From Vermamoeba vermiformis (taxonomy: Eukaryota > Tubulinea > Echinamoebida), in assembly GCA_045837725.1 (NCBI GenBank), contig JBEWZL010000121.1:62001-126000 (forward strand): a stretch of 64,000 bases of DNA. The letters are read 5' to 3'. The notes under the pieces were generated by a model. The model did not search any database, was not told the origin of the DNA, and worked only from the letters and a program-made list of their open reading frames with translations. Position numbers and translations under genes: made by a program. This document shows, in pieces, positions 33,488 through 43,950 of the stretch. Position 1 is the stretch's first letter. Every line of letters begins with the position of its first letter.

Positions 33488-34983
33488 TTATAGGGCAATA
33501 GCGAAACCAATCAAGCCAACGATTGAAGCAAAGACTTGCGAGGCGCTCGAAACAGCTTTAGATCCGGGCATCTCAGGCACAGCTATCTCAGCAGAGACAA
33601 CGCATCCTTCAACATCAGTAACAGTTACTGTAGCTTTACCACCGAATGCAGAGTTCAAATCACCGCCAGAACTGAACTTCCAGGTGTAATTATAAGATCC
33701 ATAGCCGCCAGTCGTTTTGACACTCGGCAAAGTTCCGCTGTTATCAATAGTGAGGGATAAATTTGTTGAAGGCAATTTAAAGTTAAAACTAGTGCTGCGA
33801 GCGGCACAATCGGAGATTTGTCGTTGATACGAGATCTGACTTTCGCCATTCACAACGTCAGCCGTGAATTGCTGATTGGACAATGTAACAGGACTGCCGT
33901 TGAACGTGATTGAAATGTCGCCCTGAGCAATGAACGTGATGGCCATAGGTGTCGTGCAGTAAGTCGTCTGCGGATCCACAACTTGAAATTGTACGGCGCA
34001 CATGCCCCAATTAACGATGCTTTCCAAGGGCGTGGTGATGTTCGCGAAGATTTCGTCGGGCAAAAAGTTGATCTGACGAGCACCGTCGAGAGCGTCACTG
34101 AGGTTTCCCCATTGACCGAGAACAACCATGATGGTTCTAGCCTCACCAGCAGGAATAACGACGTCGTAATAAGTAAATGAAGTGTCGTCATTTCCGGTCA
34201 CAAAATCACCGGGCAATTTTGTAGGGAGGATTTGCGCGCCATAGCTAGCAGCGTTCACTGAAAATGGTGTGTCATCAACGCCGTTTGCACCATCAGAGCT
34301 GAAAATAAAATTAACCCAAGTTATTAAATATGATCATGAATCAAAATAAGAAATTATTAAGTAACTTACCTGACCCAGTAGTATTCGTTCAATTCATGAA
34401 ATTGAGTGCCCTCATCGGATCCGTAGTTTCCGCTGTAAGTCAATGAGATATTTACTGCGGATGTTCCAAAGTTACGCAGCGTATCGAGGACACGAATCCA
34501 CGTGCCTAAAATAGTACATTAGTATGACGTTAGAAAAATATTGTGAACAGGGAATTAATGTTACGAACAAAAAGAACCGAATGAATAATTGAATAATAAT
34601 TAGCTTTTCTTACTTGAACGAGGAGCGTAAAACTCGCGGAAGATCTGAATCGTGTCGGTGATATTGTAGGTGTAGCTAGCATATGAAGTCGAGTTCATAT
34701 CAGTCGTGCCAACATCGCAGTAGTAATCTACGGGAGATCCGTAAAAGTTGCTCATAGAATAGGTAACGTTATCGATGATCAAATCCAAGTAGAAGTAGTC
34801 GTCAAAAGTGTCGCTAGTACCGTCGCCAAAGTAATAGCCTCGCCAGTCCCAAGATTGCTCGCCATAGCCACCGCTCATGCCGTAGCCGTTGTAAAAATCG
34901 AAGGAATAGCTGTCGCAACTAGATTGTGATTGACAAGTGGCCAATGCTATAAAGCAAGCGAAGATTAATGCTTTAAATAGCAT
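33488..34983 (-). CDS. Secreted, probably GPI-anchored surface protein
   Basis: The start is the ATG at 34983, opening the signal peptide MLFKALIFACFIALATCQSQ. The next 120 residues are rich in Tyr, Asp and Gly (FDFYNGYGMSGGYGEQSWDW, YFYLDLIIDNVTYSM) with several N-glycosylation sites. An intron splits off LTYSGNYGSDEGTQF and ELNEYYWVR. The large last exon has strand-rich text (FTYYDVVIPAGEARTIMVVL, SSGGDLNSAFGG) and ends in a small-residue cleavage site plus hydrophobic tail: PGSKAVSSASQVFASIVGLI then GFAIAL. The stop is at 33488-33490. No known family is recognised. The tail suggests a GPI anchor, so the protein likely sits on the outer face of the cell. Confidence 0.75.
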
Positions 34984-35040
34984 CTTGATGAAGCGTGTTG
35001 TTGTTGTTGTTACGTTTGAGTTGAAATAAATGAACGGCAA

Positions 35041-35740
35041 GCCTATCGCTATTTAAGCCAAAACTATAATCTCGCTACGGAGATACATTACGCCAACAAA
35101 ACCAATCAATATCTTCGGCAGAATAACGGTTGTATCTTGTCGCTGAGATTACTAAAGCGTACACAAAGATGAAAATACGCACAAAAAAGTCTATTATTAT
35201 TGGACATCAATTTAACTTACCTTACGCGCCTAGTCTTGACTCGACGTATCAAGCTTCGATCAAACAGAATTGAGGTGTGGCTGGCTACAGCAATCTTTAT
35301 GAACTTTCGTTGATATTGTCTGACGAGTTGATTGCACTGTAATAGTAATAGATCGTCTATATGGATGCAATATGAACGAATGATTGGAGCCGAATGAGAC
35401 TCAAGTGAAGAAATGAGCGACTTGTAAATAAAATACATGCGGAAGAGGCGGAGCAATTCACAGGTGTGGCCGTTGATTTTCTTTGTATTTGATTTCGTTT
35501 TAACTTCGTAAGCAATAAATACTCCGTTCGAACGTTGAAAATAGCGTTGTCGTAGCTATTTTTCGATCATGCTTGAAATTGAGATCTGTCATAATGATTG
35601 TGATTTGTGAGACATCATCGGTGCTCAATTTTCGTTGTCCGTGACGAACGGGCTTAATTAGTCCGATGATGCATTGGAGCCACGGTGCGCTGAGCCGAAT
35701 AAAAAAGCTGTTAGATCTGTGGTAGAGACATCGCTATTAA
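35041..35740. other. Intergenic region upstream of the surface-protein gene
   Basis: About 700 bp with no convincing exon. It must contain the promoter of the minus-strand gene starting at 34983. A minus-strand ORF at 35217-35456 has no homologue in the window and poor coding character. Confidence 0.4.
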
Positions 35741-35759
35741 CGTATTTTTTACGTCTCTT

Positions 35760-35960
35760 CTAGAAAGGTCAGTTTGATTCAACGCCACTATAAGATGCCA
35801 TTTCGTACAACTTTTCGAATGCTGCATTGCCCGGATCAGCTGTCGACCCAATTTAGTGACCACGACTTCGCCAAACTGTTTGTCAGATTGAAATGTCGTT
35901 AGCGTCTTCGAAGTAGAAATTGAAATAAAACCGCTTCAGCTTCAACGTCAAGACAAGTAG
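35760..35960 (-). pseudogene. Decayed fragment of an F-box-pseudokinase gene
   Basis: The stretch around CATTGCCCGGATCAGCTG, then ACCCAATTTAGTGACCACGA and GTCTTCGAAGTAGAAA, aligns by eye to the segment of copies 1-4 encoding YLHERN, the LVRQLIHA helix and KYFED (for example 29160-29320). Order and spacing are kept, but there is no open frame and the F-box and C-lobe parts are missing. It looks like a fifth copy of the array, old and nearly erased. The identity is moderate, so the call is tentative. Confidence 0.45.
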
Positions 35961-36441
35961 ATGCACAGAGCTATCAAGATTTTCGCGAGATTGTTTGCAT
36001 TATAAAACAAACAAACCCACATCCGAAGTCGTGGCAGTTCTTGAACTGGAGTCAATTCTCTGCAAGTAATATTTTAATATTTTGTGTATAATATTATGTT
36101 AGCTTACCAATTGACGAATACTTATAATCTAGTGCTTAGTCAGATTTTATTTTGTTTTTTTAAACAAAATCTGATCGCATCTTGGAAAATCAACTCTCGT
36201 CTCAGGGATAACCTCAATGCCAATTTCATTATTATCGATTGCTAGCAAGAATACGATTGATCAAATACTAGGTTTGTGGTGCTGATTGAGTAGGCAAAAA
36301 GAATATAAATTTAAAGCGTCCTTTTTGAATATTAAATCTTGCACCAAGTAGTCGTTCGAAAGAAGTGCTGATCGCTAATGCATATTTTTAGAGCTTCGAG
36401 ATCGGCTTAACTCGGGAAATAAGTTGGGTTTATTTACGTAT

Positions 36442-37370
36442 CTAAGCCAAAACAAGCACCGCAGTAGTGACGGAGATGAATCCAACAGCGATATTCGAAG
36501 CAGAAGATAGATTATTGGTTGGTGCTGAGGCGTCAGGAGTGGTGCTGGCAACGGGAGTGGCTTCAGGGACAGCGAGAGGAGTGGCTCCAGGTACAGCAAC
36601 GGGAGCGGTTCCGGGTACAGCGATGGGAGCGGCTCCAGGGACAGCGAGCGGAGTGGCTCCAGGTGCCGCAACTGGAGAATCAACAATTACAAAACCAGGG
36701 CACCTGACTATAGTGTCGTTTTTGAGATAAGACCAGCATTCGTTGGGATTGCACACGTTGGTTGTGGGATTGATATTCGATAGACATTCAGTGTAAGTAT
36801 TGTAGGTGATGATAGTTGTATCGCCTTGTGCAGCACAACCCGAAATCTTAAGGTAAATATCCAAACCTCGGGGAACCCACAAAGAGATACAAGTATCAAG
36901 TGGGACTTAACATAACCGTATTAGATTTTTCGAAATGCTATTATATATTAATTGCGCATACCAGCAAGATGATTTTCAGTTTTAGGGTTGCTGTTGCATG
37001 ACAAATCATTTGAGTTGGAGAAGAAAGTCATAAGAGCGAAATCCGCAGGAAGATTGGCTAGCGGATTAGATTCAACGCATCGTGCTGTGTAACTAAGATC
37101 TCCGACTCCTTGGCAGTCAACATCAAAGCAAACCTGCATCTGGGTTAACGATCGGATTTAATGTTTTCGTTGAACTTACTGGACCAAAATACAGAACATA
37201 ATACCAAACAAAAGAAGGAGTGCATTGAGTGCCATAGGAAAACTTAGCAGTCCAATATTGACCGGCTACCAAAGTAAAGGCGATCGATAAAACAAAGGCT
37301 TGGCAAATGATTCTCGCAAACTATTTGAAGAGCTTTAGTAAAGTCTTTACCAATACGATTGCTTTACCAT
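36442..37370 (-). CDS. Cys-rich GPI-type surface protein, duplicate A
   Basis: The first coding exon is only the ATG (37368-37370). An intron follows directly and the next exon opens FARIICQAFVLSIAFTLVAG, so the joined sequence is a good signal peptide. Later exons read CFDVDCQGVGDLSYTARCVE, SNPLANLPADFALMTFF, ISGCAAQGDTTIITYNTYTE, NPTTNVCNPNECWSYLK and then a Pro-Ala-Val repeat tract (units like VPGAAPIA, VPGTAPVA, VPGATPLA). The end, SNIAVGFISVTTAVLVLA with the stop at 36442-36444, is a GPI-signal-like hydrophobic tail. It is probably a mucin-like stalked coat protein. It differs from duplicate B mainly in having a longer repeat tract. Confidence 0.8.
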
Positions 37371-37412
37371 TTGTGAGGTGTGTTGTTTATTTGTAACGAG
37401 CAAAGGTAAAAA

Positions 37413-37458
37413 CTTTTGGTTCTCCGCAGCTTTACGTTTTGGTTCTCCGCAGTTTTAC
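37413..37458. repeat. 23-bp direct repeat, two units
   Basis: TTTTGGTTCTCCGCAG followed by CTTTACG, then the same word with one change (TTTTACG). It lies in the 5' flank of duplicate A and is absent from duplicate B. Confidence 0.75.
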
Positions 37459-37905
37459 GTTCGATTTCTGACCAAAACACACATTCCGAAGTCGTGGCAG
37501 TTCTTGAATAGGAGTCGTCTATCTCCTTCGCTTCATGCAATTATGGAACACAAAGTCACGTATGGAATGAATGATAAAAATTTTTAGGCGTTCTGAATAT
37601 CCTCTTCAACCAACCGCTCGTAATTCTATGCAATTAATATTTTAATATTTTAATATAATATTATGTTACCTTACCAGTTGACGAAATTTTTAATAACCTA
37701 GTAGCTGGAATTTTAATTTTCAAAACTAGATCGCACCTTTTTTTTGTTAAATCAACTCTTGTCGCAGGGATATAACCTCAATGACAATTTCATCACTAAC
37801 AATTACTAGAAAAATCTAGCACCAGAGAGCATTGTACGTAAAAACCGTTTGAATGGACAATCGCTCGCTTAACTCGGGAAATAAGTTTAAGGTTTATTTA
37901 TGGAT

Positions 37906-38758
37906 CTAAGCCAAAACAAGCACCGCAGCAGTGACGGAGATGAATCCAACAGCGATATTCGAAGCAGAAGATGACCTCTTGGTGGGTGCTGAGGCGCCAG
38001 GAGTGGTGCTGGCAACGGGAGTGGCAACAGGAGCGGCCACGGGGACAGCGACGGGAGCGGCTACAGGGACAGCAACGGGAGCGAGGACTGGGCACGTGAT
38101 CTTAGCGTCGTATTGGGAAAAAGAGCAGCAATCGCCGGGATTGCACACTTCGGTTGTGGGATTGGTATTCGATCCACAATCGCTTAAAGTTTTGTAACTG
38201 GTGATAGTCGTATTGCCTTGTGCAGCACAACCCGAAATCTTATAGGTAGCCAAACCAGGCGTCTCGGTACAAGCACCAACTGGGGCTAAAAAAACCGTTA
38301 GTAAAATTACGATTAATAAAATAAAAATATATTATCTATTAATTGCGCGTACCACCAAAATAATAATCAGCTTGAGGCTTGCTAGTGCATGACAAATTGT
38401 TTGAGTCGTAGCTAGTCAGAAGAACGAAATCCGCAGGAAGAGAGGCTAGCGGATTAGATTCAAGGCATTCTGATGTTAAGTAATAGCCATCATTTGAAAG
38501 AGTGCAATTAGCTGCCTGGCAACTCTGCATCCAGGTTAAGGATCGGATTTAAGTTTTTTCGTTGAACTTACTGAACCACCATAGTAAGCAAAAAAATTAG
38601 TAGCAGAAGAGCATTGAGAGTCCGTAAAAAGCAATACGACCCTAAATTGACCAGCTACCAAAGTAAAGGCGATCGATAAAACAAAGGCTTGGCAAATGAT
38701 TTTCGCAAACTATTTGAAGAGCTTTAGTAAAGTCTTTACCAATACGATTGCTTACCAT
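37906..38758 (-). CDS. Cys-rich GPI-type surface protein, duplicate B
   Basis: Same architecture as duplicate A: ATG-only first coding exon (38756-38758), then FAKIICQAFVLSIAFTLVAG. The middle exons have CQAANCTLSNDGYYLTSECL, SNPLASLPADFVLLTSYDS, ISGCAAQGNTTITSYKTLSD and NPTTEVCNPGDCCSFSQYD. The repeat tract is shorter (VAVPVAAPVAVPVAAPVATP) and the GPI-like tail SNIAVGFISVTAAVLVLA is nearly the same. The stop is at 37906-37908. Cysteine positions match duplicate A except for an extra CC pair. It is presumably an extracellular coat or adhesion protein; no enzyme motif is seen. Confidence 0.8.
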
Positions 38759-38800
38759 TTGTGAGGTTTGTTGTTTATAGTAACGAGCAAGGGAAAAACG

Positions 38801-39249
38801 GTTGGTTCAACGAAAAAAACATGTTTTTGCACTCCTTTTACGGATTCGGATTTGTAAACAAAACCTCGCGTGAATCTCGTTTTAGTATTAATTTTTAATT
38901 TTTTGCAATATATTCGGTTAACACACTATGGATATGAATTCACACCCGACTGCCTATTTTCACGGATCGCAGTGTGTACCGAGATCTGACGAAGATGCAC
39001 AATTGCAAAGCTTTTGGTACCAATAATAATCATGTATCGTAGGAACATATTAACATATTTTTAATAGCCAAAGGATCCGAAAGCAAAGTTGTTACATTCC
39101 GGAAGTGATCCGTCCTCCAGTACAATTTATAAAAAAAAAAACAACTAATGAATTAATACGATTAAATAGGACTTTGGAATTACCCGACGCACCATTTTTT
39201 ACGCTTCGAACAGTTACATTCACCTATTTTTGGGGTCTTAAAGTTAGAT
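38801..39249. other. Intergenic region, no gene seen
   Basis: About 450 bp, AT-rich, with a short A-run. The plus-strand ORF at 39105-39293 overlaps the end of the minus-strand F-box gene and has no support. Confidence 0.4.
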
Positions 39250-41587
39250 CTATTTTTGGCAATAATAATCAATCTCTTCGTAATCAACGCTAATTTTCTT
39301 CACCGCGGGTCTGATTATTTCCAAATTTTCCTCGAATTGAGGCTTGCAGAATTTCCATTTGCCCATCTTAGCATCAAACTCTTCGAACACTATCAAACAA
39401 CTACCATTGAACCCTGGCGGACGATATCTACTCATTCATATTAATATAATATTCTATAATCAAGTTCGATCATTACGGTTGGAAGTGGGTTCTTTGCAAC
39501 GTTTTCAGCTCGTTGTTCGTGATCGCGAATGGTACCCAAAGTGCAGGACTTTTAGGCCACCCCTCAACGGCACTCAAAAATCCAACTCTTCTATACTCCA
39601 GTTGCGCTTTGAATATGCATGTCATACGCATAACAAACCTAATATTGAATTCAAAGTCAGATCCGCATCCAATCTAAAAAATTGTACTTTGGAACTACTT
39701 CTTCAGTCTGTATAGTCCATAGAGATAATGTATGTTCTATTCGCAGTAAAAAAAATTCTTCTAGGCACTTACGGAGTATCAGGGTTAAGGCGCTTGTTGA
39801 CCGTTACAGCGTTAATATCATCCAGCTCACGCTTTAGAGTTTCTAAAGCTACTTTCGTAATATCGACGGCATTAATATTGTACATTGAGATGTGTGCCTT
39901 GTCCTAAAACCGAAGCGTTATAACGACCATAGATTAAATTATAATTTATATTATTATAATATTTTCGGGACTTACATCGTCGTAGAAACCAACCGTTATC
40001 TTCTCGTGGAGTGCAGGATGGTCGAAATGATAGACCGTTAAGTTTCTATTTAGAAAAAATATGTTAGTAATTGTTAGGTATTTAAGGCAAGATCCGGATC
40101 CGACTTACGTGTCACCCACAACGATAGACCCGTTAGGCAATAATTCTATCTTCGTCTCTCGTGATATGTTCATGACATCGTGGATGGTTTGCAATAACTC
40201 AAAGTTGTTGTTAATGTCGTAGACTTGCAACACGTGATAGTCGTTCACGAGCAAGAGAGCCACGACAAGCCGCCACTTATCAAATGTTATGGCTAGCATC
40301 CCTTTAATATCCTCTTTTCCATTCGCCAATTCCGATGTATCAATAACAATACGTCGGATCTCTTTTCCCTTTTCGAGATCGATGAGCACGATAGTGTCTT
40401 GAAATCCGTATGCAAACTAACATTCTTATTAGTAATTTGATAGAACACTATTATGCCGTTCTACCTTGCCGTCGAAAAAATAAGTTGCAACCCGCTTGGT
40501 ACTCGTAACAAAAGAAAACTTTTTCTCTCCTGTTGTCAGATCTAGTATACCGAGACGGTCAGGCTCCGCAGTATCAGTAGAAGCGATATAATTTTTCTGA
40601 GAAAACTAATTAGGAATTGTTTTAAGTTTTGTAGTGGAGCTTACGTAAAAACATTGTGCATCCAGAACAGAAGGCTTTGGAAGCTGTTGCCTTAGAATAA
40701 CCTTGCTTGACATAGTATCGAATACTTCCACTGAATTGTCGAAATACTGAATCAGGATTTGGTTGCTGCCGTCAAGGTTTTTGCGATGGTGCATCATGTT
40801 TTTGGCGGGCGGTGACGCAATTTCTGTTGAAGTAAATGTTAAATCGAACGTTACGCACTATAAGTAACAATATATTCTTGCCTATTTTGGTCTTCTTTTT
40901 AGGCTGGCCAATAGGATGACTCTCGACCACTGTAGCGCTAGGTTCTTCATTGACGGGAAAGTACATTTCTGTCTGGCCCACGTAAAGACAGTTGAACTCG
41001 TGAGGAGTTTTCTCGGACGTAAGAGCGTTGTACTTGTAGGCCTCTTTGGCATACACGGCACTTAGGTATGAACTGCAGCAAAGCTAAGTTACAAATTTCT
41101 TGGAAAGTGAGGTACTTACTCGTAAACAACTTTGAATGTACTATACGCAATATCATTGTTATGCGTCGTGAGCGTGTAACTGACGTCACCACCATGTCTA
41201 GTTTTATATTGGCTGCACAGGATCTCTGGCCAGTACCTTTCGAGATAAAATTAAAACCTACATCTAGGATCCCGAAAACTTACACTCCTTTCCTTAGGTT
41301 ATCCTTAGCTTTACGAAGCTTTATATACATCTCCCTATAGTCAATATGTTGACTTTCGTCGATACTTGGGTCAAATTCTTGGCGGTAAAGGTGCTGTAAC
41401 AAAGTTAGAAAACCACGAAGGCAAATCCGCAGATAAATTACCTTTAATGCTTGATACGAGGTCTCCAGCCATAATTTACACGACAAGCTCGAGCTTATCA
41501 TTGCTTCAAGGTCCAAATAAACCATAATCAGTTCCAAAATTTCTGGCGGATACATTCCATTTGGTCTGACAATGTTCTGGAATATGA
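39250..41587 (-). CDS. F-box protein with propeller-like C-terminal half
   Basis: Probable SCF substrate receptor and paralogue of the gene at 21615-25327. The F-box exon reads IVRPNGMYPPEILELIMVYL then DLEAMISSSLSCKLWLETSY. Downstream exons carry CLYVGQTEMYFPVNEEPSAT, MHHRKNLDGSNQILIQYFDN, SVEVFDTMSSKVILRQQL, IVLIDLEKGKEIRRI, GMLAITFDKWRLVVALLLVN, VLQVYDINNNFELLQTIHDV and LLPNGSIVVGDT. The last exon has CLIVFEEFDAKMGKWKFCKP and ends IDYYCQK, stop at 39250-39252. The start is uncertain: the exon is open upstream of the ATG at 41555 through EFIFQNIVRPNG, so a short 5' exon with the true ATG probably lies between 41.6 and 41.8 kb. One intron contains AGATCCGGATCC (about 40090). Confidence 0.75.
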
Positions 41588-42018
41588 ATTCCTATGAATT
41601 AAATTAAATTAATTAATAAGAATACGATAAATAATATTAAATAATTAAACTGCACCTTCCTAGGGGAGATCCGATTCCAAAGTCCTCTCTAACGAAGCTG
41701 TTAATTGAAAATATTCGTATATATATAATACATATCGTGGTAAGCATATGTTAACTAGTTACCCTTTGATTATGGCTGAACCTGGTTGTGACTGACCCAT
41801 TTCCCATTAGCTAAATGCCGTTGTAGAACTCTAAAGACCTCAATTGAGCTATTTTCTATAACACTACAATGCGTGTAATAAACCTTCAATTTGTAATTAA
41901 CAAATAAAGTTGTTACTAGTTGCTGTAGGCAACACCACAAAAATTCTGCGGGCTTTGCCCAGATCGTTGCAAAACAGGATTTTTCTTCGTGCTCTATCAT
42001 ATTAACACGTGTACAACA
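41588..42018. promoter_or_regulatory. Divergent region between F-box gene (-) and eIF3k (+)
   Basis: About 430 bp. It may hold a missing 5' exon of the F-box gene near 41.65-41.70 kb and the promoter of eIF3k. TAACACGTGTAC (42003-42014), a CACGTG-core relative of the intronic palindrome, lies just 5 bp upstream of the eIF3k start codon. Confidence 0.45.
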
Positions 42019-43331
42019 ATGGAAGGTGAAGTCAACAAATTATTGCAAACGGATCGATACTCACCCGAGATCATCCCTCAACTCGAGAAATACGTGCAAG
42101 AGCAAGTCGATAAGAAGACTTACAACCTCGAGGCTAATTTGGCCTTGCTTAAGTTGTACCAATTCCACACAGACAAAGCCAACGTTAAAGTTATCAGCCA
42201 AATCTTGATCAAGGCTCTGATGAACATGCCCAGCACTGATTTCTTGTTGGCGTCGTATTTAATTTCTGAAAAAAATGTACGTATTTATTAGCATATTTTT
42301 TAGAGGCATAAGCGCTAATATTTGGATTTTTTAATAGCACGCAGAAGAAAATATTACCAGTTTGTCAAATCTGCATAGCCTTTTAGAACGAGCACAATTC
42401 CAAGACTTTTGGAAAGCAGCACAAGAGAAACAATCAGTTTTGGCTGGCGTTGCTGGCTTTGATGATGCCATTCGATCGTGTACGTATTTTCTCTATCGAA
42501 TCTCGTTTTTGATTATCGCTGGTTTCATAATTTATAACGTTAAACGTACAATATTATTACATTATTTCTTAAGATCGAGTATTTATCCGAAATCAAGCTC
42601 ATATAAAGTAGTTTTAAAAAATAAGATCCTGATCAAACATTCAAGCGGCGTCTCAAAGGGTTTGAAAATTATTTTCCATGTTTTTGAACTTTACGAATCG
42701 TCGCAATATCATATTTGATTTAGCTAAATGTATCTACCAATTTAACTGTTATTTTTCTGTCCCGATCCTCAATCTGGCCTTTTGTTCGATTCCAGCGATA
42801 TTCCTTGCACCCTTAACATTTTTAGAATAACAATAATTAATCATCGCATTATTAGTCATTTTGGAGGTCGTTGGACGCACTTACAAAAATATTTCTCGAT
42901 CACTGTTACGCGACATGCTCAACTTCAAAGACGAGACTACCTTGAACACTTTATTGAACTCTAAGGATGTAAAATACACCAATGATACTGGTAAGTTGAT
43001 AGATACTATTAACAGAGCGTTAGTTAAACCTCCAAGCCAAGATCGTGATCGCAGGGTTCATGATCTCGCTTGGCGGTATCACCACTCAATTCTAAACGTA
43101 CTATAACGTCATATAATTATTCATTATGCTATAATTACGCGTTTTTATTCGTGAGAGCACGTTTTAATCTTCAATTCCAGTCTCGTTCACGATCGAAAGC
43201 CAAACTAAGCCCAAGCCTACTTCAGAAAACATTCGATTCGAGCGTAAGTTGAAGATAGGGTATAATAGTATCATGTAGTACTAATATATGGTTACATAGA
43301 ACTCGGAAAGCTTTTGCAAGCCTTGAACTAA
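42019..43331 (+). CDS. EIF3K: Translation initiation factor 3 subunit K
   Basis: Subunit k of the eIF3 complex, cytosolic, a HAM/PCI-like accessory subunit in translation initiation. Five exons were placed (42019-42276, 42338-42479, 42856-42990, 43181-43243, 43300-43331), giving 209 residues against 218 in human. Family signatures are plain: RYSPEIIPQLEKYVQEQ, YNLEANLALLKLYQFH, ILIKALMNMPSTDFLL, LLERAQFQDFWKA, GFDDAIRSFILEVVGRTYKN and a C-terminal KPTSENIRFEQLGKLLQALN. All junctions keep frame, and the last two small exons were found by matching the conserved C-terminal block. This is one of the few housekeeping genes in the window and an anchor for phylogeny. Confidence 0.92.
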
Positions 43332-43950
43332 ATACAGAACTAACACGGACTTCAAAAAGAACTGCTTGCGAGATAACTGCTCAATTTTGCGAAATAAACA
43401 CTGTTTAAACGAGGTACGAATGATATTGATATAATACTAAAGGTACATGAGCTGTATTGTTGGGAAACGCGATCTTGATCTCGCGCACAAGCAGCAAAGA
43501 TCCAGGGCCTTTTGCGGCCCATCTACGACTGGCAATAATGGTTTGTAAGGGCCATCGAAGTTTAAGGAGCGGCTAGAAGAGGTAGGCTGCAGAATGGTTG
43601 GTAGAGTGCTTACGGTGGGTAGCACCATCCGTTACAAATCCGAGTTTCGCCACCCGAAATTTTTTGATCATCTTTTCAGCCTATTGTCATACTTAAGTAA
43701 GTAATTGGTACAATATTAGCAACTATTTTAAGCTTAGCGAATCTACAAGGTTAAGTAACACGATGACAGGTGGAGGTGACAAAAAGGGACATCCACCAAA
43801 TTTTAAATCAAACGTATATTTTTAACCAACTAGCTAATACAAGTACTACGGGTTATTTATTTTGTATTTTCGAAGTTAATGAGGATTTAGTTCTGGTACA
43901 GACAATCAGTTTGGAATTGGATTCGTCAAACTCGACGCAATATTATCAAG
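43332..43950. other. Intergenic block with a G+C-richer centre
   Basis: About 620 bp between eIF3k and the kinase gene. 43440-43650 is clearly richer in G+C than the flanks and has small inverted repeats (GGGCCTTTTGCGGCCC at 43504-43519). It also holds a tRNA A-box-like word (TGGTAGAGTGC at about 43599) with no credible tRNA fold. The rest is AT-rich and should hold the kinase promoter. Confidence 0.45.

Larger units (their letters stand above)
36003..38800. repeat. Tandem duplication of about 1.4 kb (two surface-protein genes)
   Basis: Two units, about 36003-37466 and 37467-38800. The unit includes the 3' flank (CCGAAGTCGTGGCAGTTCTT at 36020 and 37485; GGGAAATAAGTT before each stop), all exons and introns, and about 45 bp of 5' flank (TTGTGAGGT...TGTTGTTTAT). 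The intron after the start codon is nearly identical in both, while exon text has diverged, which suggests faster change in coding than in non-coding parts. Confidence 0.8.

Noticed and set aside
43570-43660. Possible tRNA gene
   Set aside because: An A-box-like TGGTAGAGTGC is present, but there is no T-arm GGTTCGANTCC at the right distance and no cloverleaf can be drawn. A 7-bp stem on the minus strand (GGGTGGC with GCTACCC) encloses too little sequence for a tRNA.
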